A stretch of DNA of 64,000 nt. Origin: Sequoia sempervirens. Lineage: Eukaryota > Streptophyta > Pinopsida > Cupressales > Cupressaceae. The notes under the pieces were generated by a model that was not told the DNA's origin, made no database searches, and saw only the letters and a program-made list of their open reading frames with translations. The stretch is taken from assembly GCA_007258455.2 (NCBI GenBank), contig VDFB02275642.1:1-64000 (forward strand), in the 5' to 3' direction. The translations under genes and the position numbers were made by a program. Of the stretch, positions 1 through 14,347 are shown in pieces (positions within the stretch are counted from its first letter, which is position 1; every line of letters begins with the position of its first letter).

Positions 1-1733
1 AGTATGAATTGATCTAGCCTATTAGAATACTCTATCGCTGGTTGTGGAAAGGATGATGGATGAATAGATTGACTATGATTATGTTTCTATGAAAGAGCTC
101 TTCCTTGAAAGTAGGCTTGTGAATATAAGGGCTCTAAAGCATAATCATCTATGTATCCCCTAGAAAAATCGTGAAATCTATGGATGAAGGTTTTATGATG
201 AAGTAGGACTTATCTACTTTGATACAAAAAAATTCTTCTTTCCAACAATTTCTTGTAACTAAGTTGTTTTTTTGGTTTTTTGACTCTTTTTGCAATGGTT
301 TTCTTGACAAATTTTGTGGACTTCTAATCCCTAATCATAAGTTTTCATGGAATGACCTGTCAACTTTTTGTGTTATTTTTTGGATGATCTTTATTTGATT
401 TAATGATTTAAAGATATAGCAAGCAATAGTAGAACAAGTGTTTTTAAGTCCTAAGATCTAAATAGTGAGTGTATCTTCAAGGATCAAATAGATCCTTCTT
501 GATTTTCATAGGTTTATTGACAAAAAGACACTTTAGACAGACACACTCTTAAGGACAAGTAGGTCATCGTTATACTCAATTAGTCCACAACTTAACATTG
601 TGTCGACTCACACAGTCATGTCACCGCCTAGAGGGTTCCCATGTTTTTGTCTTTTCCAGGTGCGTACTCAAGGTTAGATCTCTCGATCCCCTAGGAAAAT
701 GGTCCTTGGAAATTATATGGTGAGTATCTTGGGGATAGATTCTTCCCTTCCCTGACACTGTTGAGTATTACAATGTTTGAAAACTGATAAGTTGGATACT
801 ACACTATGGTTCGTAGATAGGGTTTATGTTCGAAGCAGCAATAATAAACTCCCTCAGGAGTCCTCCCAACCTTTAGAACAAAGGCTTTCGGGATGGTTAT
901 CTTGCACATGTTCGGTAAATGAGGATTTATCTAGATTTACTTTTATTTTATAGTGGGTTGGAAAACCTGGCTTTGGTTGTTCCCACTCAGGTCGTTACCG
1001 TAGGGTGAGTACTTTTTCCCACTACGACAGGCCTTCTAAAGGATTTAATAAAGCTGGAAATGCATAAAATAAAGGATGAGTCTGGTGTTTTGATCACTCA
1101 GTTAAGGGGAGAGCATATGCCTATCACCACACAACCACAATAATCAATTGTTCAATTTTAGAGCCCAAACAACAATTTGCTATCTATGTGAAGTTATTGC
1201 TTCACAAAAAGAGATGGTGTTCATTTTTAATTCCAAATTGAAATGTTTGGTGACTACCCTAGATTGATATATTTTAACATAAGTGACTATCCTAGGATTG
1301 ATTCATTTTAAATCCAATTCAAAAAATGAAGTTACTGGTCGCGGTCGCATTAGATCCAGATAACAGTTATAGAAGCGCTATAACAGAGGTTATAAGCATT
1401 GTAGAAATGCTAAGATGCACTGTAGAAATTGTTGGAAGTGATGTAGGATTTGGAAAAAGCAATGTAGAATTCGTCAGATGCGCTGAAATAGTGTTCAATA
1501 TGAGTCGTCTATTTGTGCTAAAAGCCTTTTGGTCGAAGCGCTAAAATAGTCTTGAGAAGTGCTATAGTTTTTGTCGGAAGCGCTAAAACAATCAGAAGCA
1601 CTATAGTTTGGGGTAGATGCGCTGCAGAATCTTTCGATTGTGCTAAAATAAAATACGCCTATATCCTATACGAACACTTTTCAAAAAAATTGTTAAAAAC
1701 ATGGGGTTAGGCCCCATGCTGGGCGCGCCAAAT
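1..1733 (-). mobile_element. Leader region of a minus-strand LTR retrotransposon (left part outside window)
   Basis: No coding frame is visible. On the minus strand this stretch follows the end of an LTR at 1734. It begins with a sequence reading TTGGCGC..CCAGC..TGGGGCC (positions 1710-1733), which resembles the primer-binding region of many plant Ty3-type elements. The stretch would be the untranslated leader between primer site and gag, with gag left of the window. Assignment to Ty3 is inferred from the primer site alone. Confidence 0.45.
1335..1640. repeat. Imperfect short repeats with GCGCT/GCACT cores near the primer-binding site
   Basis: About ten diverged copies of a motif of the form GAAGCGCTAAAAT or GAAGTGCTATAGT are spaced roughly 25-35 bases apart. 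They sit just inside the primer-binding site of the leftmost LTR element. An ATG-less open frame over this stretch is an accident of the repeat. Confidence 0.5.
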
Positions 1734-2916
1734 TGTAAGTGTGAAAAAGTAAATTATAAGTAAAACAACTAAAACACTTCTTAATGAAACATTATATCAA
1801 GATTTAACATGAATTAAACTAATTTAAAGCACATAAAACTTGAAAGCATCTCAATGTCTCCTATCTCCAAAGAATTATTAAATCACATAGGGCTCTCAGA
1901 TTTGGTAAGCAGTGTGACTGTTAAAATGCCAATCTAGAGAATGGAGTGATGCTAAATGCAATGATGTAATGATTGATAATGATTTCTAAATGATATTGAT
2001 CTGCTACTGTAATCTATTCTGACATGAAATCTAATAAAAGAAAGCTACAGTAAAACTATGATGCAACCGTGATTCTAATTCTACTAATGTTATGATTGCT
2101 ATGATACTATTGCTATTGCTTGATTGCTAGTCCTGCAGAGTAAGTTTGCACAAAGTTGGGATCTATTCTTTGCTTTAAAAGGTTGTATTTATAGATTTAC
2201 AACACCACATTTGCACAAATACAACACAACAAAGGCTTGGATTCAACAAAGGCTTGGATTCAATATGGAGAATTGAATGGTGAGAGATTGAGAAACTTGA
2301 GCTGATTATGGGAATGGTTTCTCCCCATGAAAACATCAAGCAGGATGATAAGAAGGATCAGAGGAAGGAGATTGAGAGGATTGCCTGCAAGTTTGTCTCT
2401 GAAGCTTTCCAGTGAATGCCAGTTGAATTAATTAGATTTGAAAAATCTAATTTTATTGGTGAGTGAATAGAGGAATATTGTTTTATTTTGAATAAATTTG
2501 ATTTATTCAAATTTAGCAAAGTAAGAAGATATTTAATTAAATGAAACAAATATTTGATATTTGCTTATTTAATAAAAAGGGATATGATAATTAAATAAGA
2601 CTTTAGAATATCTTTATTTAATTAAGAGGAAATATGATAAGATAATTAAATAATACAAACTATTGAAGTTTACTTATTTAATAAATGGATAAAATATAGA
2701 AGAAATAATGATGATAATAATTAAATAAAACAATGTATTTAATTTTGTTTATTTAGTTAAGATGAAATAATATGGTAAAATAGAAGTTCATTAAAAGTGA
2801 ACTTAATATAAATAAATATTTCTATTTATTTATTAAGTAGATGAATTTAATATTAATTAATCAAATAAATCATATTTAATAAATTATATTCTCCAGACCA
2901 TTTTTAGGTGTATACA
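1734..2916 (-). repeat. 5' LTR of the minus-strand element
   Basis: On the minus strand this 1183-base stretch starts TGTATACACC and ends TTACA, so it has TG...CA ends. It is directly followed by the primer-binding-like sequence at 1733-1710. A TATA box lies inside in the same orientation. The second LTR is not in the window, so the left-hand boundary (2916) rests only on the TGT/ACA rule. Confidence 0.5.
2185..2194 (-). promoter_or_regulatory. TATA box of the LTR promoter
   Basis: On the minus strand the sequence CTATAAATAC lies about 720 bases into the LTR. This is a good match to a plant TATA box and fits transcription running leftward into the element. Confidence 0.45.
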
Positions 2917-5900
2917 ATAATAAATAAATATTCATTTCTTGTTGCTCCATTATTTTTGGTGAATCTATTTGTTTGGATACATGGCTAGATAATCCTTCAT
3001 TAGACCCTTTGACCATGGCTACATTAGATGATAGTAAATAATAGTTGATTTATACAATTTTATATAATGATTATGACAAGGAGGAAGGAGAATGCATGTT
3101 GACCTAGTGTAGGATTCTTGAGTCATGATTTCAAATTCATAATTAAAGCATATTAAAGGGTACATGTATATACCACCAAAATTGAGTTATTTCACAACAA
3201 AAGAACTTTATTTATTTGAACTTCGTAAAAATTAAATAAGTTATCTTTAGCAAGAAGATGTTGGAAATAAATTGATGAAAAAAATAAGGTATCCCATAAC
3301 AAGATTGTAAATAGAACACCGACTATGAGGAAATTTGTAGGAGTGATTGTGGATAATTCATTAACCTAAGGAAATTTACACCAAACACAAGATGTTGTCA
3401 TGGAGTGGACATGGTATTATTAATGTCACTCAAGGAGGATGGAAGAGGTGCTTGAGATGGTGAAGGCTATGAAGAACCAAATGGATTATTTTGAGGAGGA
3501 TTGTAGAAGAAAACATAACCATATAAATGATGAAAGCAATGGAGAGCAAGAAGTTATCCTTGTTGAGTAGAGTGAAAGTGAAGAGGGGGATAAGGAATAA
3601 ACAATGTTAAGGGTATATTAAACATTGATAAGAGAACTAGAGAAGTTGTTCCCAATTATTCTAGTATAATCTAAATCTTGAAGAATTGATACATAGGATA
3701 ACTAACTTAGAAGAAAATTGCGAGTATGGTAAGTGCATGGAAATGGGGAGCCAAAGGGGGGCCAATAGTGGCCATTTTTTTCTTGAAATCAATGAAATAT
3801 AAACTTTGAGTGACTCAACATACCTATGCTCAAAATTTCAATATATGATAAAAAAAAGATTACTAGTGCCTAGAATCTAGTTTCTAAACTATACTTTTTT
3901 TCATAAATGATGGCTCAGATTAAGAGGGTGAAATAGGGGAAGCACATAAATTGGTCTTATTTTGTCAAAAAAATATAATAGCATTAGGTGCACTCCCCCT
4001 AAATTGTTGATTTTTTAAAGTATTTTATAAATTAATTTGTTAGAAAGTTAGTTAAAATCACATGGTTTATGTATATTTTTTGGCTTTTTCCTTGGAATAT
4101 ATATTTTTTCTCTAATTTTCAAAGGATGCATCTTGAAAAGAAAAAAAATGAGCATGCTCCCCTCCTCATTTTATAAATAATAAAAAATGAAACCTTTTTT
4201 AATGTTTGTATATTAGACTATAGGATTTGAAAATGTAGGATTTTTAAAATTGAATGAGTATACCAAAATTTTAAAATTGAATAAGTATACCAAAATTTAC
4301 ATAGAAAATCAGTACATGTGCTTTTGGAAAAAACCAAAGACACAAATAAAACTAATTAGATATCAACACCTTAACATATTTAGATTTTTTAAATTACATG
4401 GTTAGAAATAAAGTAGAGCTTTATCTCATAGTGGTATTTTTTTAGAATTTTATTAAAAAAAATCATGAACTTGATGAAGAGCATGCTCAACATCTATGAA
4501 CATTTTTTGTATGAATTTTATAAAACATATATTTGTCACCAAAATTGAATGTCTAAACCTTGGGATTGGTAAATTCAAACTTACACCAAGCCTAATAAAG
4601 ATATTTGACTAGAATACGAGAATGTTATAAGTTCACACTCACATTCTAAAAAATGTGTACTAGCTAACCATAACACATGCACATTATGGTTTGCAATCGT
4701 TATGTTTTCTAAATATGTACATATTGATTTTGTGAGAATTCCAAAGACAAGCCACCCTTCCAAAAAGCCTTGTGCTCCAATACACACATGACACAAGCAA
4801 AACTTTCCCTCATACAAAATTACATATAAAAAAAATTCCACCAATCTCGTAATATCAATTACACATTGACATGGACAATACTCTACAAAAACTAATATGA
4901 AATTGCAACAAAATAAAATGGACTTTATTAATTAATTCAAACACAATTCACACACTCTACAAATGGCCTTTCTCCAGCATACAAAAATCATCTTCCCTAA
5001 ATTGCATGACCACTATTCATGTTTTTAATCTGCCTTTTGAAGCCTCCTACAAAATTTATTAATTCACTGCCTCTTTCTCATCTATGTAGCCCTTTCCAAC
5101 TCTGCACATTAAATTATTCAATTTCTTTTAAAAACTTCAGCTCATGCGTAGTCCCCCCATTTCTCACCTTCTCCTTTTATTTCCAGCCGCCCCTTCTCTC
5201 ATTCTATTTGTTGGTAATTCAAAATGTTAATAAAAAATAAGCATAGCATCCCATTTTCTCCAACGCAACCTTAAGCCAAATTCCCCTCCATATTAAATTT
5301 GCACATTTAGTTTATTTTGCAACATGAGGTGCAGTCTTCATTCCACACCCTCCTTCTTGCTTCAATAGACACATCTCCTCATGCCCCCCCTTATTATTTC
5401 TATCTCATTTTTTTTGTGTAGCATTTCTTCCTCTTCCTATTGCTAAATATTCATTTTGCAAAAAAATTATCCTTTATGCCATGGCCTTTTTTTTAATTTC
5501 TTGTCCACACTTCCACATTTTTGTCAATATAACATCAATCATAACATGAAATTTAACCTTTATTTCCTCAACTATTGATAGGTTTTTGTAAGGTCCTAAC
5601 ACTTTAGTTAGAAATATATCAATTATATCAACCGAGTAGTGTTCAAAGGTTGTTTGTAATAAGGGATTTATTGGCCATCTCTCTCAGATTTTTTGAACAT
5701 TTAAAATGGTTGTAAACAAAATTTAAACTAGAAAGCCACTAAACTAGAAAGCAAGAGATTATTTAAACTAGAAAGCATTCAAATTCTTATTCTAGAAAGC
5801 ATGTGAATTACCTAGGAATTAATTTTTACAGTAAAACTATAAAATACAAATGGAAGAAACTAACTACTAATGACTAACTATTGACAAAAAGTACACTTAA

Positions 5901-6098
5901 CAACTTATAACTAACAATAGGAGTAGGTGCTTCAAAATTTCAAAGTAATAGAACCTAAAGATTGCAAACTTGAAACTACGACCTACAGGAGTACAAAGCT
6001 CGACACAAAATAACATTCATAACAAAATGAAAGTAACAATATTAACAAAGAAATACTTATCTAATCTATGAGATCCCTTGAGTGGCCAGCTCTCGGGC
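2917..6098. other. AT-rich non-coding stretch
   Basis: I see no gene here. The stretch holds long A/T runs and part of a dispersed repeat at 3720-4150. The scattered open frames are short, lack family motifs, and look like chance frames in AT-rich DNA. Confidence 0.6.
3720..4150. repeat. Dispersed repeat, diverged copy of 58260-58700
   Basis: This stretch is collinear with 58260-58700. Shared landmarks in the same order are GTAAGTGCA, a G-rich patch, a CTCAAAATTT core, TTTCTAAACTA, and ACA(C/T)AAATTGGT followed by TTTTGTCA. The copies differ at many positions, so the family is old. I do not recognise the superfamily. Confidence 0.45.
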
Positions 6099-9000
6099 TG
6101 TAATGCCCCGCCACAGAACCCTAGAGGATGACATGATACAACACCTAAAAAAATGGAACAATTTTTTTTTAAGTACAACATACTAAAGATTGTAGAAGAT
6201 ACAATAACTTGAATGCACAACACAACACACAATCTAAACCAAAATGAAATAACCAGAATTGTAAAACATATCTATACATAACATAAAAGTTAAGCTATGT
6301 CCGTTGAATCAGGACATTGGGGCATCCACCAAGAAGCTGCCCCCAAAGAACTCAGAACTTCAACAAAACTGTGATCTGCCATCTCGATCCACACTCAGAT
6401 ATCCTTGTCACACTAAGAAGCTCCTCAAGAGATGATATCTTAGAAGTGACTTCTCAAGATACCTATACCTAAGAAGTCACTCCTCAAGACATTAAATCTG
6501 GAGTACCTCTTGGTCCATGTCGACACCCTTCTAAAAAAAATGCACTCATAAGATCATTCCCAGCCAAGCAAACACTTATATGTCCTCTAAGGATCCATGA
6601 CTATGCTACTAGAATCCCATTAACCAAACTAACAAGAATTATAAATCATCACATTAAACAAGTTTGTTTTAACAATAAGAATCATCCATATCATATTATC
6701 AATATAGCAACATTCATGATCATTATAATTAACTAACATATGCAAGATAAGACATTTGCATTATCCATTACAAGAGAGTTCACAATTAATTACAACATTA
6801 CATCATTACAATAGTGCTTCCTGAGATTTATAAGGAAGAATATACATCTGAGTTACAATACAAGATACAATCATTTTCAATTCAATACAAGTACATGGAA
6901 GATAGTCCACACGAATAGGAACTAGTGCAGAAGTCTACATCACCAAGAGCAGTCACCACAAACACGAACAAAAACAAGGGAAACCCAATGGAGTACAAGG
7001 AACATTCCACCCAACCATGTGGAACCCTAAGGCCCACCTTCCATGCTAGGAGATAGCAATAAGGTCCCACCACCCAATGGCAACAAGATGACAACCAACT
7101 AACATAATAAGACTATACAGGATTCTAACATGCAAAGTACAACATAACATTTCCCAACAACCCCTTTGAGAGGCACACAAACATCAAAGGAAAATACAAG
7201 GCAAGGGAATACTAGGTTGTAATAGGGATGAGTGTCATCACATAGCTTACTATGGGTTACCCTGGTAGATCTTCCTAGGCCCTGACCCCCATCCTGGGTT
7301 ACCCTCGCAACCTCTACCGATCTCCAACCCCATACAAACCTATGTGGAATCAACATACCTCTCATGAGGACAAGGCAATTGACCTTGCCATTCCAGGCCT
7401 TCTCATCTCATCTCAGCCTAAATGAGCACTTGAGCCATGAGCGAGGCATTCAATTATCTTGTGCTATACTACCCAACCCCCTAATTCATTTTAAGTTATC
7501 ATTGAATTACGAAACTCCCACATGGGTTACCCTGGTGCCACTTCGTGTGCCGACCCCCACTGAGAGCCTCCCCTACTAGCAACTAGGAGACCCAATGAAG
7601 CAACAGGAAAAGCCAACTTGCACAAATCATAAAACCTCATAAACATGCACAACAAGGCAAGGCATAAACCATCACGCACATAAGTCCCAACCACAGTGGG
7701 GAATATATCGTGCAAGGCTAATGGCCCTTGTAACTCATTCAATACAAAAAACAACCATCTCAAAAAGGATAATCATAGAATCTATCAAATAGAAAATTCC
7801 CCCTAGCAGGTCTAGAAGTCTAACTAACCATAGCACAAGAATCTCTCCACTTATAAACTATACTTCAAAAAAATCTCCCTTTCCAAAATTATTACATACA
7901 TGAACAAAATTTAACCCATAGAGAATCTACTAGTACTGAGTACAAGAAAAATACACCATATAAAAGTTTATCTAATTCTTCTTAACCACTTGCACAAATG
8001 ACTCTCCACTTGACACAATTATCAAAAATATTTCCCCAATACCATGATCAAACATGATAAAACAAGCAGTCGCTCACACTGTAAAATACATTATTTCCCA
8101 TAACTTAGCCACTAATTGCACTCGGCTAATAAATAACCATAATCACATGTATTCTAAATAACTATTCATATAGAAAATTTACAATCAAGACGCAATGTTA
8201 AATGCAAACAATCGCTTATAGCACCACAACTAAATAGATAATTATCCATTTTATTTAATCCCAAAACCCAACCAAAAGATTATTTTCCCCCACTTATTCT
8301 ATATTTAAAAATAACCGACTTGCACTTACTAACTAGTTATCAAAAAGGGAGAACCCCAAATCTTTTAATCCAACATTTAATCCTAATATAAATGCAACCT
8401 AAAATTTCAATATTCTCTAGTATTTGTTGGTATTTATTTTGCAATATTCCTTGTGGATGAGGTTCATTCTATCTCTAAGTGAGTTAGTGATATAAATACC
8501 AAATCAAGTACCACTTGCACATAAAAGGGTTAGAACAAGAACAACAAGTGCTATTTTCCTACCCCTATACCAAATCGTTTAACAATAAATTATTTATCGA
8601 TACCTACATCATTTACTTAGCAATTAAACAATCAAAAAGTATTTGTACTTATATTGGTTGCCTAACATAACTATAAGTAAGGTTACAAGATTCAATCCCA
8701 AATTGTTAGTTGCAATGCTAAATCCTAGAAGGATAAGAACCATGAATATTTGAATAATATGGTTGTAATACCCAAACCCAAATCTATTATTCATCTATAA
8801 GCAATATGATATTTTCCAAAGGACATTTTACATTCAATTGCAAGTTTAGAGAGACATATCTAGTATCATCCCTTACCAACCTTGTGTGACTTCTCAAGAT
8901 CAATTAAAAATTCAATGCCTAATTTATATATAAATATATAGTAAATAAATTCTCTATTATTTGAAGGTTTTGTTACCACAAAACTCTTTACTAAATATAC

Positions 9001-11889
9001 CACTAACTCCTTTCAAGAAATGGTTATCAATTTAAATTAACAAAATCTATGATTCATTACCTTAGCTTATTTTAAATTACAAGTATCACATTTCAGATTC
9101 TAACTATACCCCTAATGGTATAAACTTGGATTGTATATGCATGCTAATATTAAAGTTGAAGCAAAGGAGAATACTCCTATAATCCGGAGATCATGCGTGG
9201 GTGGTAAAATTATTGGAAGAATGCATCAACTAACGTTGTAACCGACATATAGTGTAGAGATAGATATTCGGCTGAGAGTCGAATTAGCTATCTTCAAATA
9301 CTTATGAGAATTTAAGGGAATGATTTTCTATGAACAGGAATCGAATTCCAAGCATCAATCAATAAGGATAGGGCGATTGAAATGAAATCGGTCTAGCAAG
9401 CATGATACACAAAATAGCCATCGAATACCAAGCGCATACTCATCGAATGATTACCCCATACAACTCATCGCGGTTTAGTTATATGAATTCGCCATAAAGA
9501 TGTCAATGGTAACTCCAAATCTGGACTGTGATAAACGGATATAATATTCTAAGACAACTATATAAACATTTATATTTTAGAATTCCCAATCAAAATGATC
9601 AGTTTGTGGCAGCGATGGAGATGAGGTGAAGTTACTAGTGTGATTAATAGAAATAACGAATACAGATGCAGAGAAAAGACCATTGGAAACTTTATGTGTA
9701 ACCATAAGGTTTTAAAAACAATGCTAATTGAATCGAGTTCAGCACAAAACGATTTTGTTCTAAGAGATGCGAACCTTTTATTATCATTTTAAACGCGATA
9801 ATATTCTATAGAGATTATTGGTGATGCTAAATGGAATAATCTGAAAAATAGGCTTGCGCTAATAAAATTTCAAGCGGAGACAATTGGCAGGTGTAAGCCA
9901 AGTTCGCAACCTTTGCCAGCCGCGCCTCACTGCTTGTGCAACGGTGTAAACTTTGGAACATGGTATGCACCTCCCTAAAAGATAAAAGATAGAGGAATTT
10001 TGTAAGATATGAAGTTGCAAAAGTACAAGTAGACATGGATGCAAAACGTGAAAGCATGGACAAGGCATACAAAGGAAAACATGCTGGATTAGAAGCAAGA
10101 ACAAGGTTCGATCCAGAGATCATCTATAATTCAATACGATATGGATGCAAGGATCCAATAAGTAAATGATCGAAAGAACAGATCCGATAATCTTAAGGTA
10201 TCTTGCGGTTTGTTTAAGAACTTCTATGCAAAAAGGAATGTTAGGATCTAAAGTCTGGATGCCCTTAAGCCTTTTTGTTTCCTTAACGAAATAATGTTGA
10301 ACTCATACGACACAGTAAAGAGTAGATAAAGCAACTCAATATGCAGACTGATATTCCTCCAATACATTACCATAATAACTCAAGGAATCATGCATGCCTT
10401 GCTATAACGCCTATACCGTTTGGCATAATGCCTCAAGAAGCAGCAGACTTAAAAAGTACCATTCTGTTATCTGCTAGATGAAGCCCCTAAAGAAGGTATT
10501 GAATCAAGACCAGGTATTCGTAAAATGTCACAGCTAGTTAATGTTATACAAAATATAGATTACAAGGCCCGGACAAATCATTCCTACCCATCTATAAACA
10601 AAATAAGAGAGAAGGGATTTTTAAAACAAGTTATCCATTTGATCAATCGAGAGCTTTCCAGTACCCTCTCAGCTTAAATGGCATATCAAAGTAATAAGGA
10701 TTTATTGCCATTGTCCGGTATGCCATGTATGAAAACTTCGGTAGCTTGGACAATGCACATAATCCGATAAACAAACACCAACAAGAAATGAGGTCACACA
10801 AACTGCCATGAGAATCAACTCATAAAGATACTCACAAGTATATGGAAGTAACGACTTAGGAGAGAGACCGCGAGGTACGGGCCTAACTATCGAATCCTAG
10901 ATGAGTCAAATCCTCGCAGGATGCAATGGTCTCAGGATATGCACAAAATGGATTTGAAACAAGATCTTTAACAGAGTCACATTAAGAGAGAGGGTCCTTT
11001 CTAATGAGGGGCAATTTCAGTTAGATACTCAGGCGGCTAAATGATGATAATTAGATTTCACTCGCTATCTTCTAATCTAGCATCAAGATCTATTTTTATT
11101 CTGTGTATTTAAGAATGGAAAAGGCTGGAGAAGTACTTATCTGCCACCATAGGGGAGAGTTGGAGACGTCACCCGTTTGTCCAAACTTGCCCCTTAGAAT
11201 AGCTACCAGAGTAGATGAGAACCTTCGTTTATTCTAAAAGCCGACGAACAAAAACCTCACCACTTTCCTCATTCACCATGGTTTTCAGGGGTAGCCCGAA
11301 TGAGAGTCGTGAGCCAAATCCATCAAAATTGCAGAGATTATCGATAATGTTGAATAAACAATCTGAAAAGATAGACCTTGATTGCAGGATACGCGCATTA
11401 GGATTTGCGGGGAAGCTCTCTAGATCTCCCTAAGGATGACCCATTGATCTATGCTAAACCTCCTCCGCTTTAGATTGCTTCCTTCCCATGATTGGATTAG
11501 AGAGGAGTTCAAGAAAAACAAGGGTTCTGGCGGAGATTTTTCTGCCACTCCCCCTCCCCTCATCCCATGAAACAAACACCATCTTGTAACCGTCCCTTCC
11601 GGGATAGGCATCCGCTCCCCTTATTCGTATCGACATGCAAAGAAGTCCGTTACAAACTAAAACACTCATGCCTATAAGTGGATACATGTATGCATTTAAT
11701 TATTCTATTTTAATAACTTTATATAATTATTTCATTTATTCTTTAATATCAATAGTTAGATTTATTATTATTTATAATATTACGCTAAAATTTTATTTAA
11801 TACGTTAATTAACCAAGAACAACATCAAACAAACAATTTAGACTAACCAACCCAAATCAACATCATGAAGGGGTGACGGCGTTCCTACA
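6099..11889 (-). other. Long non-coding repeat-like stretch, possibly LTR-derived
   Basis: The minus-strand ends read TGTAGGAACGCC... and ...GGGGCATTACA. This resembles the TG...CA style of the long LTRs further right, whose end is GAGGGCATTACA. No target-site duplication is seen: the flanks are cgggc and attaa. Small internal repeats occur at 6413-6490 (three copies of a unit containing AAGTCACTCCTCAAGA) and near 7252, 7291 and 7523 (TGGGTTACCCT). No reading frame of interest is present. It may be one very long LTR or several nested pieces. Confidence 0.3.
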
Positions 11890-13274
11890 ATTAACTCAAA
11901 TCACACATACTCTTGTATCTTCAAAATAAATTCATTCATGATAATTCCATTACACAAAACTGTTGACTCAAAATGAGACTGGCAATATTTATTTATTTAT
12001 ATCATCAAAAGTGTAACACAGAGACATAGTTGAAAAACATATCATAACAACATAATGGTATCACGTATGCATTGTTTCTAGCGGTTACATATATATACTA
12101 TATACTGTTAACAAAATCCTAAATTTCAGATGGTAGAAGATCACCATTGAAAAAGTCTTCTAGAAAAATTTCAACAAACCAACTGATTGGTGTCCATAAC
12201 ATAAAACATATTAAAGGATCAGAGTGGAGCGGTAAAATTTTTAAACATAAATTTAAAAAAATGTATTAAAGGGACTTGTTCCAATATACACGCCTAGATT
12301 TCTAGCACCTAGACTTTCGACGCTTTATCTTCAACTATTTGAAGTCCGCTTAAATTCCACTTGGGTGCATAATGTCATGTACAATGACTTAAAGCCTATA
12401 CCATTATATCAATGTTAGTCAGCTAATTTCAATCAATTTAGGAAATAAAGATTTATACATCATTTTACAAAAAGTAAACAATTATTGTTCCTAAAAATAA
12501 ACAATTGGCAAGGCTAAAGTGGTTGGTAGAAACAAAGAAGGGTATTTGGCTTATTATAATCATGAGGTTATTTATACCTTATCAACTATCCTACTCAAAA
12601 ATTTGGAAATGACTGATTTTATGAATTAATGACTTCAGGTGTCTGTAGGCGAAAAAATCTGAAGTTCTCCAATTCATGTGAAAACTGGCGTGTAGACTCA
12701 GGATAATTTCCCTAGGTCATCTACAAAATGATTTTGCTCCCACCTTCCAGAATCCTGATATTTTAAAATTTTCATAAACTGCCAACACTTTTTAACAGAT
12801 TTCCAACTTTAAAATATCTCAAATTGGGAAAGATATGACTTCAATTCTTTTTGCACATTTCACATGGTACCTCTAATAATTTCCTTGCAAAAGGGTTTCA
12901 CTCAATTCCTTATGAGTTTTCTAAAAATAATTTTTGAAAACTATCCTAGAGCCTTAAAACAATAATTTGGTGAAAACTTGGATTTTGCAATTTTGATCAT
13001 ATTTCTGGATTCTTACGACTAAAAGATGCCTAAAAACATCACCGCAAACCAAAACACACACCAAAATTGAAAATTCCATTAGAATATTTTTGGGCGAATG
13101 CAGGATCACTTGTGGACCTGGATGCTCCTGCATCAACACATTACCCTCCTATCCAAATATTTGAATATATACTAGTCATATATTCATTTAAAATCTTTAT
13201 TTCTTGAATAAAAATAATGTCTAGTTAGTGGTCTTGAATAAGATCATGGGTAGATTTTTTTCGAGGAATGTTAC
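11890..13274. other. AT-rich non-coding stretch
   Basis: No gene, RNA or clear repeat boundary is visible. This stretch lies between the LTR-like region and the LINE remnant. Confidence 0.55.
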
Positions 13275-14347
13275 TCAAATATTGCATTCCAAGAAATAAC
13301 AATCATTTGGGGGATTAGAAAAGTGAGTATCTAGCATCTTAATGACATCATATTCCACTAATGATTCCCCTATCAATGTCATTTTTCCTAATTTTTTTCT
13401 CCCTACTTTTGATATCTTGTCAACATCCCACTTCTTGATGTTCTTATGAAGGAGCCCTAAAATAGGAGGATTCTTCTTTTTACCATCTTCCTTCTCTTTT
13501 TCTTGCATGAGATCTTACAAAATGTTAACATATTTAACTCTATTTGACTATCTATGACAGGGATAGATGCCTCACCATCTATATGTGTGTCTCTGGGACC
13601 TCCTATTGTCTATCATTTATCTCAAGATGAATAGGGATGGGAGAATATTACTAATGTTTTCCCCAATGTCCTCACCCTCAAAACTTTAAGGAACATTAAA
13701 TCTATTTCTAGAAATCCCTTTATAAATAGATTTATTCTAGTCATGAGAAGACCTCATCCTTTAATGAGATTTTACAGGAATAAATTTGTTTATCTGGCAC
13801 ATTAGATTGAATTAGGGCCTCAAATTTAGCTTCCTACATGCATCTCAAGGGTAGGATAAGAAAGTTTAGGACCCACTTTTGTGCATTTTTTCAATAAATT
13901 CCCATTTTCATGGTATGCTTGATAGTGAAATGAAAGTGATTTGTTGTCAATGTTTTGGATCTAGTTCATGCTACTTAGCTTGATCTCCAAGGATTCAAGG
14001 AGTGGCTTGTTCAAATTATTTCCACACAAAGGTAATTAAAAATTACTATCCTCTTGTAAAGAGTTCAACGAGGACTAAGGGTTTCTCAATGTTTACCACT
14101 ATAGATTGCAAAATTTCAAGATGTAAGAACTCCATTGGAAGCCTTGAGAGTTGAATCTAGACAAGGATTTTAGAAAGGTAACTCCTCCATTGTATCAAAC
14201 ACCATATGCTATGGTTTCATAAACAAACCTGTCTAATTATGGAAATAGTGGCCTCCTTCAAAAATCTTATTTCAATCTACCATCTAAGAGAAAACTATAA
14301 AAAAAACCCCATTTAAAGCCAAACGATCTCCATTTCACCTTCAATAT
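13275..14347 (-). pseudogene. LINE ORF1 remnant, C-terminal part (DUF4283-like)
   Basis: On the minus strand, broken frames give pieces typical of plant LINE ORF1 (nucleic-acid-binding DUF4283 domain). One is a VWIQL..LPMEFLHLEIL segment like the family's VWIRLP.LP.EFW block. Before it come pieces of the preceding strand-helix unit (KGEMEIV-like, then GFF). A lysine-rich tail follows (KEKEDGKKKNP; GRKKLGKMTL, near 13290-13508). Many stops and shifts show it is dead. It continues the fragment at 28141-28330: removing the LTR element between them joins the two parts in one reading frame. Confidence 0.55.

Noticed and set aside
6099..11889. Single 5.8-kb solo LTR
   Set aside because: The TGT...ACA ends fit, but flanking pentamers do not match and no second copy is in the window, so I list it only as a low-confidence repeat-like stretch.
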